The translations under genes were made by a program, and so were the position numbers. The notes beneath the pieces were generated by a model that did no database searches, was not told where the DNA came from, and worked only from the letters and a program-made list of their open reading frames with translations. This document shows, piece by piece, positions 51,674-61,680 of a DNA stretch of 64,000 bases. This stretch comes from CAYJLC01 sp044426355 (GTDB lineage Bacteria; Bacillota; Clostridia; Oscillospirales; Butyricicoccaceae). The stretch covers positions 1 to 64,000 of the forward strand of contig JAWXUO010000003.1 in the NCBI GenBank assembly GCA_044426355.1, given 5' to 3'. Numbering within the stretch: the first letter of the stretch is position 1; every line of letters starts with the position of its first letter.

Positions 51674-52893
51674 TTACTCCTCGTCAAAATAATAGTTTCT
51701 CTGTGGATTTCCGTCTAAATCATATGTTACAATCTGTTTGTATTCCGTTTTTAACAAATCTATATTAGCAACAGATACTTTTTCTTCTCCATCTTCGAAA
51801 ACTACATTTTTAATTTCGCAGTAAGATAATCCATTTGTTGAAAAAACAAAAACACCTAGTGGTTCTGTAGAAAAAACTTCTACTCCGTTATATTTTCCTG
51901 ATAAAACAACAATTGTTTGAGATTCCTCATAAATTATTTCTATTGGGTGTGCTTCTATTTTAGAATTATATTTTCGTACACGCTGTTAAATATATTCATA
52001 GAAACTTCTATCATCTGAGAGGTATATAGTGCTTGCGACTGGTTGTATATATTCCCTCGTGGTTCTTTGCTTTCAAATTGTATATAGTCATTTCTTATAG
52101 AAAGCGTGCTATATTCGTTTACATAAATTTTTTCTTTGTAGGTTACTTCATATCCCGTTGCAACAGCTGTATTATATAAAAAAGTAACTGCTATATTTTT
52201 TTCTGCAATATCATCTATCGTAGCTTCTTTTACATTTGCGATAGGAAGTGTTAACATATTTTTATCTAAAATATTTATTATACCGTTTACTTCTAAATGC
52301 ATTTCATTATCCATAGTGAAAATTTCTGTTTCTCCAGTATATTTCATAGAAATGCTTTTTAAAGTTATTTTATAATATTCGCTTTTGCTTTTAATATATA
52401 AATCTGTATCTCCTTCGTTTTCTACTATAATCATATCAGATACGAAAACATCAGACTCTATATTCATTATTGCAGACAACGGACACAAAAATTCTATGTA
52501 AATATATTCTTCATATGACAACGCATTATAAAAATCTTCGAATTTTATTTCTAAAAGGTCAATATCTTTAATATTATCTACATCGTGAAATATATTTTTA
52601 TAAACTAGGCTATTATTTTCTTCGTTATACATTGTAGAAAAAGTATCTTCTAGTGTTTTTATAGCAATTTTTGTAGGTGTTACAAGTTTTTGTGCATATC
52701 CATCGTATTCATCTTTGTCAGTTGCTGTTAAAAAACTATTTACAAGCTTAAATGCAATAAAATCTTCTGGCATGCTTTCTATATTTAAACCTTTTGTCCA
52801 GTTTAACATCATTAAAGCTATCATAGAAATTACCAAAAACAGCATTAACAGATTTAGAAAAACTTCTTTTATTATAGTGAAAAATTTAACCAT
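51674..52893 (-). pseudogene. yycH: YycH (WalH) gene interrupted by a frameshift
   Basis: YycH is the second WalK-associated membrane protein. The first frame (52893-51955) encodes 312 residues: an N-terminal membrane helix (LNLLMLFLVISMIALMML) and an external domain, ending in NSVYENIILK then TAG. A second open frame continues at once to a stop at 51674, encoding about 95 residues (KIEAHPIEIIYEESQTIVVL), and ends 3 bases before yycI. One extra A in the four-A run at 51958-51961 would join them into about 406 residues, close to the usual YycH length. It is either a true mutation or a sequencing error. Confidence 0.75.
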
Positions 52894-52894
52894 A

Positions 52895-54658
52895 TTATTC
52901 GTCCTTTGCTATAGGTAATGTAATAATTACAGTTGTACCTCTTTCTAGCACACTATTAATTGATATTGTTCCGTTATGTACTTCTATTATGTTTTTTGCA
53001 ATAGCAAGACCAAGTCCTGTTCCACCTTTTTCACGAGAGCGAGCTTTGTCTACACGATAAAAACGCTCAAACAATCTTGGAATATCTTCGTCTGGTATGC
53101 CAAATCCAGTATCTATAACTGCGATTTCTATAGTGCTTTGAGTTTTGTTTATCGCTCTTATGATAACAACACCGTCACTTTGATTATATTTCATAGCATT
53201 TGATACAATATTTGTTAAAACTTGTTCTATTCTGTCGCTATCGCCATTTATCATACCAAGAGGGCGTATAATTTCTTTTTCTAATGTTATATTGCTATTA
53301 TTTGCAACTAACAGCATCGCATTATATACTTTATCTAAAATTTTTGCGAGGTCAACTCTCTCGAAATTCATTTCTATATTGCCATGGTCTAGTTTAGAAA
53401 GGCTAAGCAAATCTTTTACTACTCTTGTCATTCTATCTGTTTCACCAGCAATAATTCCTAAAAACTTTTGTTCCGTTGGAGAATCTAGCTCTTCACCATT
53501 GTTCATAATAGTTTCTGTATAGCTTTTTATATTCGTTAGTGGTGTTCTAAGTTCATGAGATACATTTGCAACAAATTCACGTCTTGCATCTTCTAATCTT
53601 TTGCTATCTGTTATATCATATATAACTACCATTATTCCAAAATCCGAATCTTCCATATTTCCAAAAGGAGCAAAAAGCACACGGAAAGTTTTTTCATCTC
53701 GTTCGTAGCATGTTTCTACATGTTCTACACTCTTTGCATCTTTTTTCTCGTTTTTGTATTCAGGAATTTTTATATCTTTAAAAATATCTTTAAATTTTAA
53801 ACCTTCACGAAATTTCATACCAACAATTTCTTCGGCTTTTCTATTCATGTTTATAATACTTCCATCTTGGTTAAAAGCAAGTACGCCGTCTGTCATATGT
53901 AAAAACAAAGTCGAAAGTTTATCTTTTTCTTCTTGAACTTGGTCTAGAGTTTCTTTTAGCGTGTCCGACATTTTATTAAAAGTATCTGTTAAAATACCTA
54001 TTTCGTCTTGCGATTGTATTTCTAGTGGCTTTGAAAAATCCCCTTCAGAACGAAGTATAGCACCTTTTGTTAAATTTTCTATAGAGTTTGTCATTGTTTT
54101 AGATAAAACAAAACTTAATATTATAGAAACAATAAGCCCTAAAAACATAGCTTGCAGAGTTATTCCAAAAAGTGTCCATGTAAGGTCGTTTATTTCTGCT
54201 TTGTTATCTAAAATATAAACTATGTAGCTTGCGTTATTTATAGGTATTGCAACATCTAAATAATCGCTTGATATGCTATTTACAAATCCTACTTCATTAT
54301 TTAAAGCACTTGATATATTCGCAGTTATAATAATATCTTTTGGTATCTCGCTTCTTGAAGAAAATATAGGTTTTGTTGAATTTCCATCTATTAGATAATA
54401 CTCTCTATCGCTATCTATTCCTAAAGGACCTGCATATGCATCTATAATGCTTTTTAGCTCTTGCAAATCTTCATTTAGTGCTACACTTTCCATATGAGAA
54501 ATTACATCGGTTGTAAAAACTGAGGTAATTTGCTTATTAAAATCCTCAAAATATGAAGTAGTAACCGAATTTAACATAAAAGTGCCTAATACTGACATTA
54601 CCGACGATATTAATATAAAAAATATTAATATCAGTTTCATTTGTAAACTTTTAAACAT
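52895..54658 (-). CDS. walK: Sensor histidine kinase WalK
   Basis: WalK is the cell-wall homeostasis kinase. Two membrane helices (about 8-30 and 162-188) flank an extracytoplasmic domain. HAMP (about 190-240), PAS (about 250-350) and HisKA with the phospho-His in FVANVSHELRTPLTNIKSY follow, then HATPase_c (VLTNIVSNAMKYNQS, then DTGFGIP and GGTGLGLAIAKNIIE). The ATG at 54658 sits 5 bases after AAGGAG; a GTG at 54664 overlaps that site. It lies 9 bases after walR. Confidence 0.95.
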   Translation of the reverse strand: MFKSLQMKLILIFFILISSVMSVLGTFMLNSVTTSYFEDFNKQITSVFTTDVISHMESVALNEDLQELKSIIDAYAGPLGIDSDREYYLIDGNSTKPIFSSRSEIPKDIIITANISSALNNEVGFVNSISSDYLDVAIPINNASYIVYILDNKAEINDLTWTLFGITLQAMFLGLIVSIILSFVLSKTMTNSIENLTKGAILRSEGDFSKPLEIQSQDEIGILTDTFNKMSDTLKETLDQVQEEKDKLSTLFLHMTDGVLAFNQDGSIINMNRKAEEIVGMKFREGLKFKDIFKDIKIPEYKNEKKDAKSVEHVETCYERDEKTFRVLFAPFGNMEDSDFGIMVVIYDITDSKRLEDARREFVANVSHELRTPLTNIKSYTETIMNNGEELDSPTEQKFLGIIAGETDRMTRVVKDLLSLSKLDHGNIEMNFERVDLAKILDKVYNAMLLVANNSNITLEKEIIRPLGMINGDSDRIEQVLTNIVSNAMKYNQSDGVVIIRAINKTQSTIEIAVIDTGFGIPDEDIPRLFERFYRVDKARSREKGGTGLGLAIAKNIIEVHNGTISINSVLERGTTVIITLPIAKDE

Positions 54659-54667
54659 ATGCACTCC

Positions 54668-55348
54668 TTATACAGTAAAATAATAACCTTGTCCACGTTT
54701 TGTTATAATATATTTTGGTTTTGCTGAATTTTCTTCTATTTTTTCTCGCAAACGTCTAATTGCAACATCTACAGAACGAAGGTCGCTAAAAAATTCGTAT
54801 TTCCATACTTCTTTCATAAGTTCTTCACGGCTAACAACTTGGTTTGGCTTGTCTAGTAAATATTTTGTAATTTCATATTCACGAGTTGTAAGTTCTATAT
54901 TTTTGTCTTTATATATTATTGTTCCTTTGTTGTGGTCTATAGACAAATCTTGGTCTATAACTTGCATACTCGTAGATGTTTTTTGTATTTCTCGACGAGT
55001 ATTCGCTTTAACTCGAGCTATAAGCTCTTTCATAGAAAAAGGTTTTGTAACATAATCATCTGCACCGTTTTCTAATCCTTGTATTTTGTCTTGTTCTTCT
55101 TCTCGTGCTGTAAGCATTATTATTGGAACTTGCGATACACGTCTAACATTTTCTAAAATTTCAAAACCATCAAGGCTCGGCAACATAACATCAAGCAAAA
55201 CTATATCGGGTATATCTACTAAAATCGCATCTAAACCAAGCTTTCCATCATTAAATTGCAAAACATCAAAACCTTCTCGTTCTAAGTTAAACTGCAAAAT
55301 ATCAGCTATTGCTTTTTCATCTTCTACGATTATTACTTTTTTACTCAT
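54668..55348 (-). CDS. walR: Response regulator WalR
   Basis: WalR is an OmpR-family regulator controlling cell wall turnover genes. It has 226 residues. The receiver domain has VDIPDIVLLDVMLPSLDGFE with the phospho-Asp, and Lys in YVTKPFSMKEL. The C-terminal winged helix contains LTTREYEITKYLLDKPNQVV and SVDVAIRRLREKIEE. It is first in the walR-walK-yycH-yycI block, 27 bases after cinA. Confidence 0.96.
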   Translation of the reverse strand: MSKKVIIVEDEKAIADILQFNLEREGFDVLQFNDGKLGLDAILVDIPDIVLLDVMLPSLDGFEILENVRRVSQVPIIMLTAREEEQDKIQGLENGADDYVTKPFSMKELIARVKANTRREIQKTSTSMQVIDQDLSIDHNKGTIIYKDKNIELTTREYEITKYLLDKPNQVVSREELMKEVWKYEFFSDLRSVDVAIRRLREKIEENSAKPKYIITKRGQGYYFTV

Positions 55349-55375
55349 AGATTTACTCCCCTTAACATTTTATTA

Positions 55376-56608
55376 CTATTTTTGAAGTATATTTCTTATC
55401 ATATCTAAAGCCACAGAAGAAGCTTTAAGTCTTGTAGATTCTCTGTTTCTGTATCCTGTTATTTCTTTTTCAAAATACTCGCCTTTGTAATATACACAAA
55501 CATATACTAAACCAAGTGGTTTTTCTTCTGTTCCACCTGTAGGACCTGCTATTCCTGTTGTAGAAACTCCTATATCGCTTTTAAAAACTTCTGACACACC
55601 TTTTGCCATTTCACGAGCTGTTTCTTGCGATACTGCCCCATGTTGTTTTAGTGTATCTTCGTTTACATTAACTAGTTTTACCTTAGACTCGTTAGAATAT
55701 GTGCAAACAGAACCTAAAAATACAGGTGACACACCTGCCATATCAGTCATTCTTTTTGCTAAAAGTCCACCTGTGCAAGATTCTGCACACGAAACAGTAA
55801 TTTTTTTATCTATTAAACGTTGCATTACAACTTCTTCTAAAGAAACTTCGTCTTCGCCATAGATATACTGCCCTAAAATATTATAAATATCCTCACGGAC
55901 TGGTTTTATCATATCGTTTGCTTTTGCTAAATCTTCTGCTTTTGCTGTAACACGAACTAAACATTCGCCTTGCTTTGCATAAGGTGCGATAGTTGGATTT
56001 GTATAAGACACCATTTTTTCACGCAAAATTTCTTCTACTTGCGATTCGCCAATGCCAAACATTTTTAAGCTTACAGAATGTATTACACCGTCTGTTAAAG
56101 AATGTAGATAAGGTATTGCACGGTATAAAAACATAGGTTTACATTCTTTTGGTGGCCCTGGTAACATTAAAACGTAATTTTTTTCAGATTTAAATCCACA
56201 ACCAGGAGCTGTTCCCCAATCATTATAAAAAGGCGTGCAACCTTCTGGTAGCATAGCTTGTTTTCTTTGCGTTGTTGTCATCTTTATTTTGCCATTTTTA
56301 AAATATTTTTCTATATGTTCGAAAGATTTTTCGTCAAAAACAAGTTCTTTTCCAAAAGTTTCTGCTATTATTTCTTTCGTCAGGTCATCATAAGTAGGCC
56401 CTAGACCACCTGTTGTAATAATTATGTCAACACGTTTTTTTGCAATTTCTAAAGCTTCTTTTAATCTGTCTTTATTATCTCCTACTACAGTGTGATAATA
56501 TACATTTATGCCTATTTTAGCAAGCTCTTGAGATAGCATTTGAGCATCAGAATTTATTATATCGCCTAGTAAAATTTCTGTGCCTACTGAAATAACTTCA
56601 ACGTTCAT
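55376..56608 (-). CDS. cinA: CinA family protein
   Basis: CinA has 410 residues in two domains. The N-terminal molybdopterin-binding-like (MoCF) domain contains VGTEILLGDIINSDAQMLSQ and TTGGLGPTYDDLTKEIIAET. The C-terminal CinA domain acts in NMN deamidation/pyridine nucleotide salvage in other bacteria and contains VSCAESCTGGLLAKRMTDMA and GVSTTGIAGPTGGTEEKP. Its first base overlaps the last base of thiI. Confidence 0.94.
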   Translation of the reverse strand: MNVEVISVGTEILLGDIINSDAQMLSQELAKIGINVYYHTVVGDNKDRLKEALEIAKKRVDIIITTGGLGPTYDDLTKEIIAETFGKELVFDEKSFEHIEKYFKNGKIKMTTTQRKQAMLPEGCTPFYNDWGTAPGCGFKSEKNYVLMLPGPPKECKPMFLYRAIPYLHSLTDGVIHSVSLKMFGIGESQVEEILREKMVSYTNPTIAPYAKQGECLVRVTAKAEDLAKANDMIKPVREDIYNILGQYIYGEDEVSLEEVVMQRLIDKKITVSCAESCTGGLLAKRMTDMAGVSPVFLGSVCTYSNESKVKLVNVNEDTLKQHGAVSQETAREMAKGVSEVFKSDIGVSTTGIAGPTGGTEEKPLGLVYVCVYYKGEYFEKEITGYRNRESTRLKASSVALDMIRNILQK

Positions 56609-57804
56609 TATTCGTTCTCCTTTTTATTGTTTCCAAAAATTACAACTTCTACAGCACGACCTGCATCATATATTAAATCATCTAAATTCGGTATTTGTTC
56701 TTCTTCTTTAACTACATGAGCAAGTTTTGGTCTTGTTTGTGGGTGTTTTGGTGTAAATACTGTACAACAATCCTCATAAGGTAGTACCGAAGTATCAAAA
56801 GTTTCTATTTTTTTAGAAATTACAATAATTTCTTCTTTGTCCATTCCAATTACAGGACGAAAAACAGGCATATTGCAAACTTTATCTGTAACACCGATAG
56901 CTTCCATAGTTTGCGATGCAACTTGACCTAGGCTCTCGCCAGTGACTAAAGCTAGAGAGTCTTTATTTTTTGCAACATTGCAAGCAATCTTCATCATACA
57001 TCTACGCATTATCAGCGTAAACATATCTTCTTTACAATGTTTTCTAATATTTTCTTGAATTTCCGTAAACGGAACAATATAAACACGCATTCTTCCTGAA
57101 TAATTCGATACTATATCAGCTAAATCCAAAACTTTTTGCTTTGCTTGCTCCGAAGTATACGGATAGCTATAAAAATGGATAGCATCAAGTGTTACTCCAC
57201 GTTTTGCCATCATATATCCTGCAACTGGGCTATCTATTCCCCCAGATAATAAAAGAAGTGCTTTTCCGTTTGTTCCAACAGGCATTCCACCTGCCCCACG
57301 GATTTTTTCTGCATATATAAAAGCATATACATCACGTATTTCTACATAAATTGTAATATCTGGCGTGTGCATATCAGCTTTTAATGTTTCTTTAAAAGCT
57401 TCTGCTACCTCTCCACCTACGTGAATTGAAGTTTGCACAGATGATATAGGAAATTTTTTGTCTGCTCTTTTCGTTTCTACTTTAAACGTTTTATATTTAT
57501 GCACGATTTTTCCCATATACTCGATTGCAGTTTTTGTAATGCTTTCTATATTTTTTTCGCACACTGTAGCTTTTGATAAAACAACTATACCAAAAATCTT
57601 TTTACAGATTTCTAGTGCTTCGTCTATCGAGCTTTCGTCGTCTAAGCTTTCTATATAAATTGTAGCTTGCATTGCATAGATAGAATAGTTACCAGCTTTT
57701 TTTAATCTGTGACGCATGTTCTCGATTAGTCTATCTTCAAAACGTTTTCGGTTAAGTCCTTTTAGAACCATCTCTCCACATTTTACTAAAATTATCTCTT
57801 TCAT
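56608..57804 (-). CDS. thiI: tRNA 4-thiouridine synthetase ThiI
   Basis: ThiI adenylates U8 of tRNA and inserts sulfur; it also feeds thiazole synthesis in some bacteria. It has 398 residues. The N-terminal ferredoxin-like and THUMP domains precede the PP-loop SGGIDS at 187-192 and YPYTSEQAKQKVLDLADIVS. There is no C-terminal rhodanese domain, as is usual in Firmicutes. The sulfur donor is probably the NifS-like desulfurase encoded just upstream. Confidence 0.95.
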   Translation of the reverse strand: MKEIILVKCGEMVLKGLNRKRFEDRLIENMRHRLKKAGNYSIYAMQATIYIESLDDESSIDEALEICKKIFGIVVLSKATVCEKNIESITKTAIEYMGKIVHKYKTFKVETKRADKKFPISSVQTSIHVGGEVAEAFKETLKADMHTPDITIYVEIRDVYAFIYAEKIRGAGGMPVGTNGKALLLLSGGIDSPVAGYMMAKRGVTLDAIHFYSYPYTSEQAKQKVLDLADIVSNYSGRMRVYIVPFTEIQENIRKHCKEDMFTLIMRRCMMKIACNVAKNKDSLALVTGESLGQVASQTMEAIGVTDKVCNMPVFRPVIGMDKEEIIVISKKIETFDTSVLPYEDCCTVFTPKHPQTRPKLAHVVKEEEQIPNLDDLIYDAGRAVEVVIFGNNKKENE

Positions 57805-57860
57805 ATTTTCTCCATTTTCTATTTTAACAATAGTTTTATAATATTTGTATTATTCCGAAT

Positions 57861-57888
57861 GTGCTTTGTATTGTTCCGTACAAAGCAC
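57861..57888. other. Hairpin between nifS and thiI
   Basis: GTGCTTTGTA (57861-57870) pairs perfectly with TACAAAGCAC (57879-57888) with an 8-base loop. In the direction of the operon no T-run follows, so partial attenuation or processing is more likely than full termination. Confidence 0.5.
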
Positions 57889-57927
57889 TTTCTTATACTA
57901 TTTGTATATTTTACATAATATATAACT

Positions 57928-59052
57928 TTAACAGAACATTTTAACGCAAGCTTTAAGACCTTTTATTAATTGGTCTATATCGTCTTTTGTGTTGTTAACC
58001 GAGAAACTAACACGTATCGAACTATCTGCAATTTCTCTTTCTATGCCCATTGCAAGTAGTACATAAGATATTTTTCCCTTAGTACAAGCCGAGCCACTAG
58101 ATACATATACGCCATGACTTTCTAAAACTCTAAGTGCTACCTCACTCTTAACTTTTGGTATAGAAAAAGATTTTATATACTCTACGTTTGAAATTCCATT
58201 ATAGCAAAAATTATTTACACTAAAATTTTCTTTTAGTTTTTCATCTAAATAATCAGCAAGATTTTTTATATATTCGTTACTATATTTTTCTTGGTTTATT
58301 TCCACAGCCTGTGCAAAACCTGCAATAGCTGGCACATTTTCTGTCCCAGAACGAAACTCATTTTGCTGTCCACCACCATAAATATAAGGAGGTAAATTTA
58401 AACCTTTTTTTAAATATAACGCACCAACACCTTTTGATGCACCAATTTTATGACCAGACACAGACATTAAGTCTATCCCCAAATCCAAAACATCTATCGG
58501 TACTTTACAAAAAGCTTGAACTGCGTCTACATGAAAAAGACCGAATTTAGATTTTTCTTTAAATTCTTTGCAAAGTTCCTTTATAGGAAAAAGACTTCCA
58601 ACTTCGTTATTAACCATCATAAAACTAGCTAAAATTGTATCTTCACGAATAGCTTTTGCAAAAGTTTCTACATCTATATTTCCCTGTTTGTTCGGTTTAA
58701 TAAATTCTACTTCGAAACCACGGCTCTCAAGTTCTTTCAAAACATTTATGCTTGCTGAGTGTTCTATCTCTGAAGCTACTATGTGTTTTCCTCTTTTGCC
58801 TAGTTTTTTACAAGTAGAAAAAAGTGCAGTATTTATACTTTCTGTACCACCCGAGGTGAAAATAATTTCTTGTGGTGTACAATTTATAGCTTTTGATATA
58901 ATTTTACTTGCATTATCAACAGAAAGTTTTGCATATCTGCCTACTTCGTGTAGTGATGATGGGTTTCCGTAGTTTTCCATCATCTGACTATACATGGTTT
59001 CAGCTACTTTTTTATATACTTTTGTAGTAGAAGCATTATCTAAATACGCCAT
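57928..59052 (-). CDS. Cysteine desulfurase (NifS/IscS-like)
   Basis: A PLP enzyme that liberates sulfur from cysteine. It has 374 residues from the ATG at 59052, which follows AGGGGT and gives the canonical AYLDNASTT start; an open extension upstream has no ribosome site. The PLP Lys is in SVSGHKIGASKGVGALYL, and the active Cys in SSGSACTKGK. Paired with thiI, it probably supplies sulfur for tRNA thiolation. Confidence 0.94.
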   Translation of the reverse strand: MAYLDNASTTKVYKKVAETMYSQMMENYGNPSSLHEVGRYAKLSVDNASKIISKAINCTPQEIIFTSGGTESINTALFSTCKKLGKRGKHIVASEIEHSASINVLKELESRGFEVEFIKPNKQGNIDVETFAKAIREDTILASFMMVNNEVGSLFPIKELCKEFKEKSKFGLFHVDAVQAFCKVPIDVLDLGIDLMSVSGHKIGASKGVGALYLKKGLNLPPYIYGGGQQNEFRSGTENVPAIAGFAQAVEINQEKYSNEYIKNLADYLDEKLKENFSVNNFCYNGISNVEYIKSFSIPKVKSEVALRVLESHGVYVSSGSACTKGKISYVLLAMGIEREIADSSIRVSFSVNNTKDDIDQLIKGLKACVKMFC

Positions 59053-59219
59053 TAATTTTACCCCTAAATATCGAAATAATATTTTTATTCTTATTGTATC
59101 ACATTTTAAACTTTTTTTCAATTATTCTTTTAAAAAACTTTAACTCAATTCCATAAAACTATATATGTTAAAATTTTTAAAAAAAGCATTGCTTATAGCT
59201 ATAATCTTTTTACATAAAA

Positions 59220-59245
59220 AAACCAGCCTAATTAAAGACTGGTTT
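59220..59245 (-). terminator. Terminator after rplQ
   Basis: AAACCAGCC (59220-59228) pairs with GACTGGTTT (59237-59245), with one G-T pair. On the minus strand the stem ends in a T-run (TTTTTTTATG). It closes the alpha ribosomal operon. Confidence 0.85.
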
Positions 59246-59251
59246 TATAAA

Positions 59252-59593
59252 TTAAACTAATTCAATGATAGCCATTTCAGCACAGTCACCACGACGTGGA
59301 CCTGTTTTGATAATACGAGTGTAACCACCTTGTCTATCTGCATAGCTTGGTGCTATTTCATTAAAAGTTTTTGCAACAACTTCTTCTTTTGTGATAAAAG
59401 CCATTGCTTGGCGTCTTGACGCTAAAGTGTTTTTCTTGCCTAATGTTATCATTTTTTCTGCAAGAGGACGAACTTCTTTAGCACGAGCAACCGTAGTTTC
59501 TATTCTTCCTGTTTCTAGTAAGAAAGTAACCATAGCACGAAGCATTGCCATTCTATGATCTGTTTTTCTTCCTAGCTTACGAGTACCTGGCAT
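59252..59593 (-). CDS. rplQ: 50S ribosomal protein bL17
   Basis: A large-subunit protein of 113 residues. RKLGRKTDHRMAMLRAMVTF at the start, ETTVARAKEVRPLAEKMITL, and YTRIIKTGPRRGDCAEMAII are diagnostic. It is last in the operon, after rpoA. Confidence 0.98.
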   Translation of the reverse strand: MPGTRKLGRKTDHRMAMLRAMVTFLLETGRIETTVARAKEVRPLAEKMITLGKKNTLASRRQAMAFITKEEVVAKTFNEIAPSYADRQGGYTRIIKTGPRRGDCAEMAIIELV

Positions 59594-59636
59594 TACAATA
59601 CCTCCTTTTTAAGTTGGTTTTTATAGTTAAATGTAA

Positions 59637-60590
59637 TTATTCATCTCTATCAGCAGATAGGGTAAGACCCATCGCTTCTAGTTTTTGTATTACTTCTTCT
59701 AGTGACTTACGACCTAAGTTACGAACTTTCATCATATCATCTTCTGAAGTATTCACTAAATCATCTACCGTGTTAATTCCTGCACGTTTTAGGCAGTTAA
59801 ATGAACGAACAGATAAATCAAGCTCTTCGATAGTTGTTTCTAAAACTTTTACTTGTTCAGCATCAGCTTTTTCAACAATTGTATTTTTAAGCCCAATTTC
59901 TACAGATAAATTAACAAACAACGCTAAATGGTCTGTTAAAACTTTTGCAGCAAGTGATACTGCATCTTTTGCAGGTATCGTTCTGTCTGTCCAAAGTTCA
60001 AGTGTTAATTTATCAAAGTCAGTAACATTACCAACTCTTGTATTTTCTACAAAGTAATTTACTTTATATACTGGTGTGTAGATAGAGTCGATTGGTATAA
60101 TTCCGATAATATTTGCAATATTATCTTTATTTTTCTCAGCCGAAACATATCCTCTACCGTGACTAAAGGTAAGTTCCATAGAAAATCTCGCATCGCTCAT
60201 TAAAGTTGCGATATGATGATCTGGATTTAATATTTCTATATCACTATCTGGAGTAATGCTAGACGCAGTTATAACACCTTCGCCATTAGCTTCGATATAA
60301 GCAGTTTTAATTCCTTCGCTGTGTAATTTAGCAATAATGCCTTTTACGTTTAGAACGATTTCTGTTACATCTTCTTTTACTCCTGGGATTGAAGAAAATT
60401 CATGAGAAATTCCTGCAATTTTTATACTTGTTACAGCAGTCCCTGGTAGTGATGATAATAATACTCTGCGTAACGCATTTCCTAAAGTTGTGCCATAGCC
60501 TCGTTCTAGTGGTTCTATTACGAATCTGCCATAACTTCCATCTTCTTCTAAATGTTCGCAGTACATTTGTGGTTTTTCTATTTCGATCAT
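59637..60590 (-). CDS. rpoA: DNA-directed RNA polymerase subunit alpha
   Basis: The alpha subunit has 317 residues. The N-terminal assembly domain has EPLERGYGTTLGNALRRVLL and SSLPG. The C-terminal promoter-contacting domain has LDLSVRSFNCLKRAGINTVD and NLGRKSLEEV. A possible weak internal promoter (TTGACA, 15 bases, TAAAAT) lies in the gap after rpsD. Confidence 0.98.
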   Translation of the reverse strand: MIEIEKPQMYCEHLEEDGSYGRFVIEPLERGYGTTLGNALRRVLLSSLPGTAVTSIKIAGISHEFSSIPGVKEDVTEIVLNVKGIIAKLHSEGIKTAYIEANGEGVITASSITPDSDIEILNPDHHIATLMSDARFSMELTFSHGRGYVSAEKNKDNIANIIGIIPIDSIYTPVYKVNYFVENTRVGNVTDFDKLTLELWTDRTIPAKDAVSLAAKVLTDHLALFVNLSVEIGLKNTIVEKADAEQVKVLETTIEELDLSVRSFNCLKRAGINTVDDLVNTSEDDMMKVRNLGRKSLEEVIQKLEAMGLTLSADRDE

Positions 60591-60655
60591 TTATTATACC
60601 CTCCCTAACATGTTTGCATTTTAGCTTATTTTGGGTTGTGTCAAGCACATGGATA

Positions 60656-61252
60656 TTATTTAGAGTAAAGTTCGACGATAAGGTGTTCATGAACTTCAAA
60701 ATCTAGTTCTGTTCTTACTGGTTTTGCAAGTACTTTACCCTCAAACGAGTCTTTTTCTCTTGATAACCAAGATGTTGTTGATTGGTTCCCTTTTTGTTCT
60801 ATTAAAGACTTGAATTTTGTAGTGCTTCTTGATTTTTCACGAACCGATATAACATCTCCCACTTTTAGCGAGTATGACGGTATGTTTACTCTCGAACCAT
60901 TTACAAGAAAATGTGCATGATTTACAAGTTGGCGAGCTTCACGACGTGTGTTTGCAAAGCCTAATCTGTAAACAACGCTATCTAAACGAAGTTCTAATTG
61001 TTCTAGTAATACTTCACCAGTGATACCTTGAGCTTTTTCAGCTTTTTCATAGTATTTTCTGAATTGTGTTTCAAGTACTCCATAAACAAATTTTACTTTT
61101 TGTTTTTCGTTAAGTTGTAATCCGTATTCACTTTGTTTTCTTCTATTAGGTTTTGGGTTTCTAATTGATTCTTTTTTGTAGACACCTAAAACCGTAGGAG
61201 AAATACCTAAAGTTTTACATCTTTTTAGTATTGGTGCTTTATTTTTAGCCAT
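60656..61252 (-). CDS. rpsD: 30S ribosomal protein uS4
   Basis: A primary 16S rRNA-binding protein of 198 residues. The S4 RNA-binding fold contains RLDSVVYRLGFANTRREARQ and LVNHAHFLVNGSRVNIPSYS. The ATG at 61252 behind AGGAGG gives the standard MAKNKAPILKRCKTLG start; a longer frame from 61297 runs into rpsK. In other bacteria uS4 represses this operon. Confidence 0.97.
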   Translation of the reverse strand: MAKNKAPILKRCKTLGISPTVLGVYKKESIRNPKPNRRKQSEYGLQLNEKQKVKFVYGVLETQFRKYYEKAEKAQGITGEVLLEQLELRLDSVVYRLGFANTRREARQLVNHAHFLVNGSRVNIPSYSLKVGDVISVREKSRSTTKFKSLIEQKGNQSTTSWLSREKDSFEGKVLAKPVRTELDFEVHEHLIVELYSK

Positions 61253-61266
61253 AGGTAAAAATCCTC

Positions 61267-61665
61267 CTAAACTCTTCTTCTTTTTGGTGGACGGCAACCG
61301 TTGTGAGGTATTGGAGTAACATCTTTGATAAGAGTTACATCAAGACCAACAGCTTGCAATGCACGAATTGCAGCTTCACGACCAGAGCCAGGTCCTTTAA
61401 CAAATACTTCAACTGATTTTAAACCATGTTCCATTGCAGCTTTTGCAGCAACTTCTGCTGCAGATTGTGCAGCGAATGGTGTAGATTTACGAGAGCCACG
61501 AAAGCCTTCTCCACCAGCAGATGCCCAAGAAAGAGCATTGCCTTTAGTGTCTGTAATTGTAACAATTGTATTGTTGAAAGAAGAGCGGATATGAACTGCG
61601 CCTTTTTCAATGTTTTTACGTTCACGACGTTTAGTTCTAACAACTTTTTTAGTTTGTTTTGCCAT
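61267..61665 (-). CDS. rpsK: 30S ribosomal protein uS11
   Basis: A small-subunit platform protein of 132 residues. It contains GAVHIRSSFNNTIVTITDTK, GFRGSRKSTPFAAQSAAEVA and VTPIPHNGCRPPKRRRV at the C-terminus. Its place between rpsM and rpsD is standard. Confidence 0.98.
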   Translation of the reverse strand: MAKQTKKVVRTKRRERKNIEKGAVHIRSSFNNTIVTITDTKGNALSWASAGGEGFRGSRKSTPFAAQSAAEVAAKAAMEHGLKSVEVFVKGPGSGREAAIRALQAVGLDVTLIKDVTPIPHNGCRPPKRRRV

Positions 61666-61680
61666 TTAAACTCTTCCTCC

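Noticed and set aside
60605..60650. Strong promoter in front of rpoA
   Set aside because: TTGACA is present, but the best -10 (TAAAAT) is only 15 bases away; it is mentioned under rpoA as weak.
61253..61297. Upstream start for rpsD extending into rpsK
   Set aside because: The extension lacks a ribosome site and the standard uS4 start follows AGGAGG at 61252.
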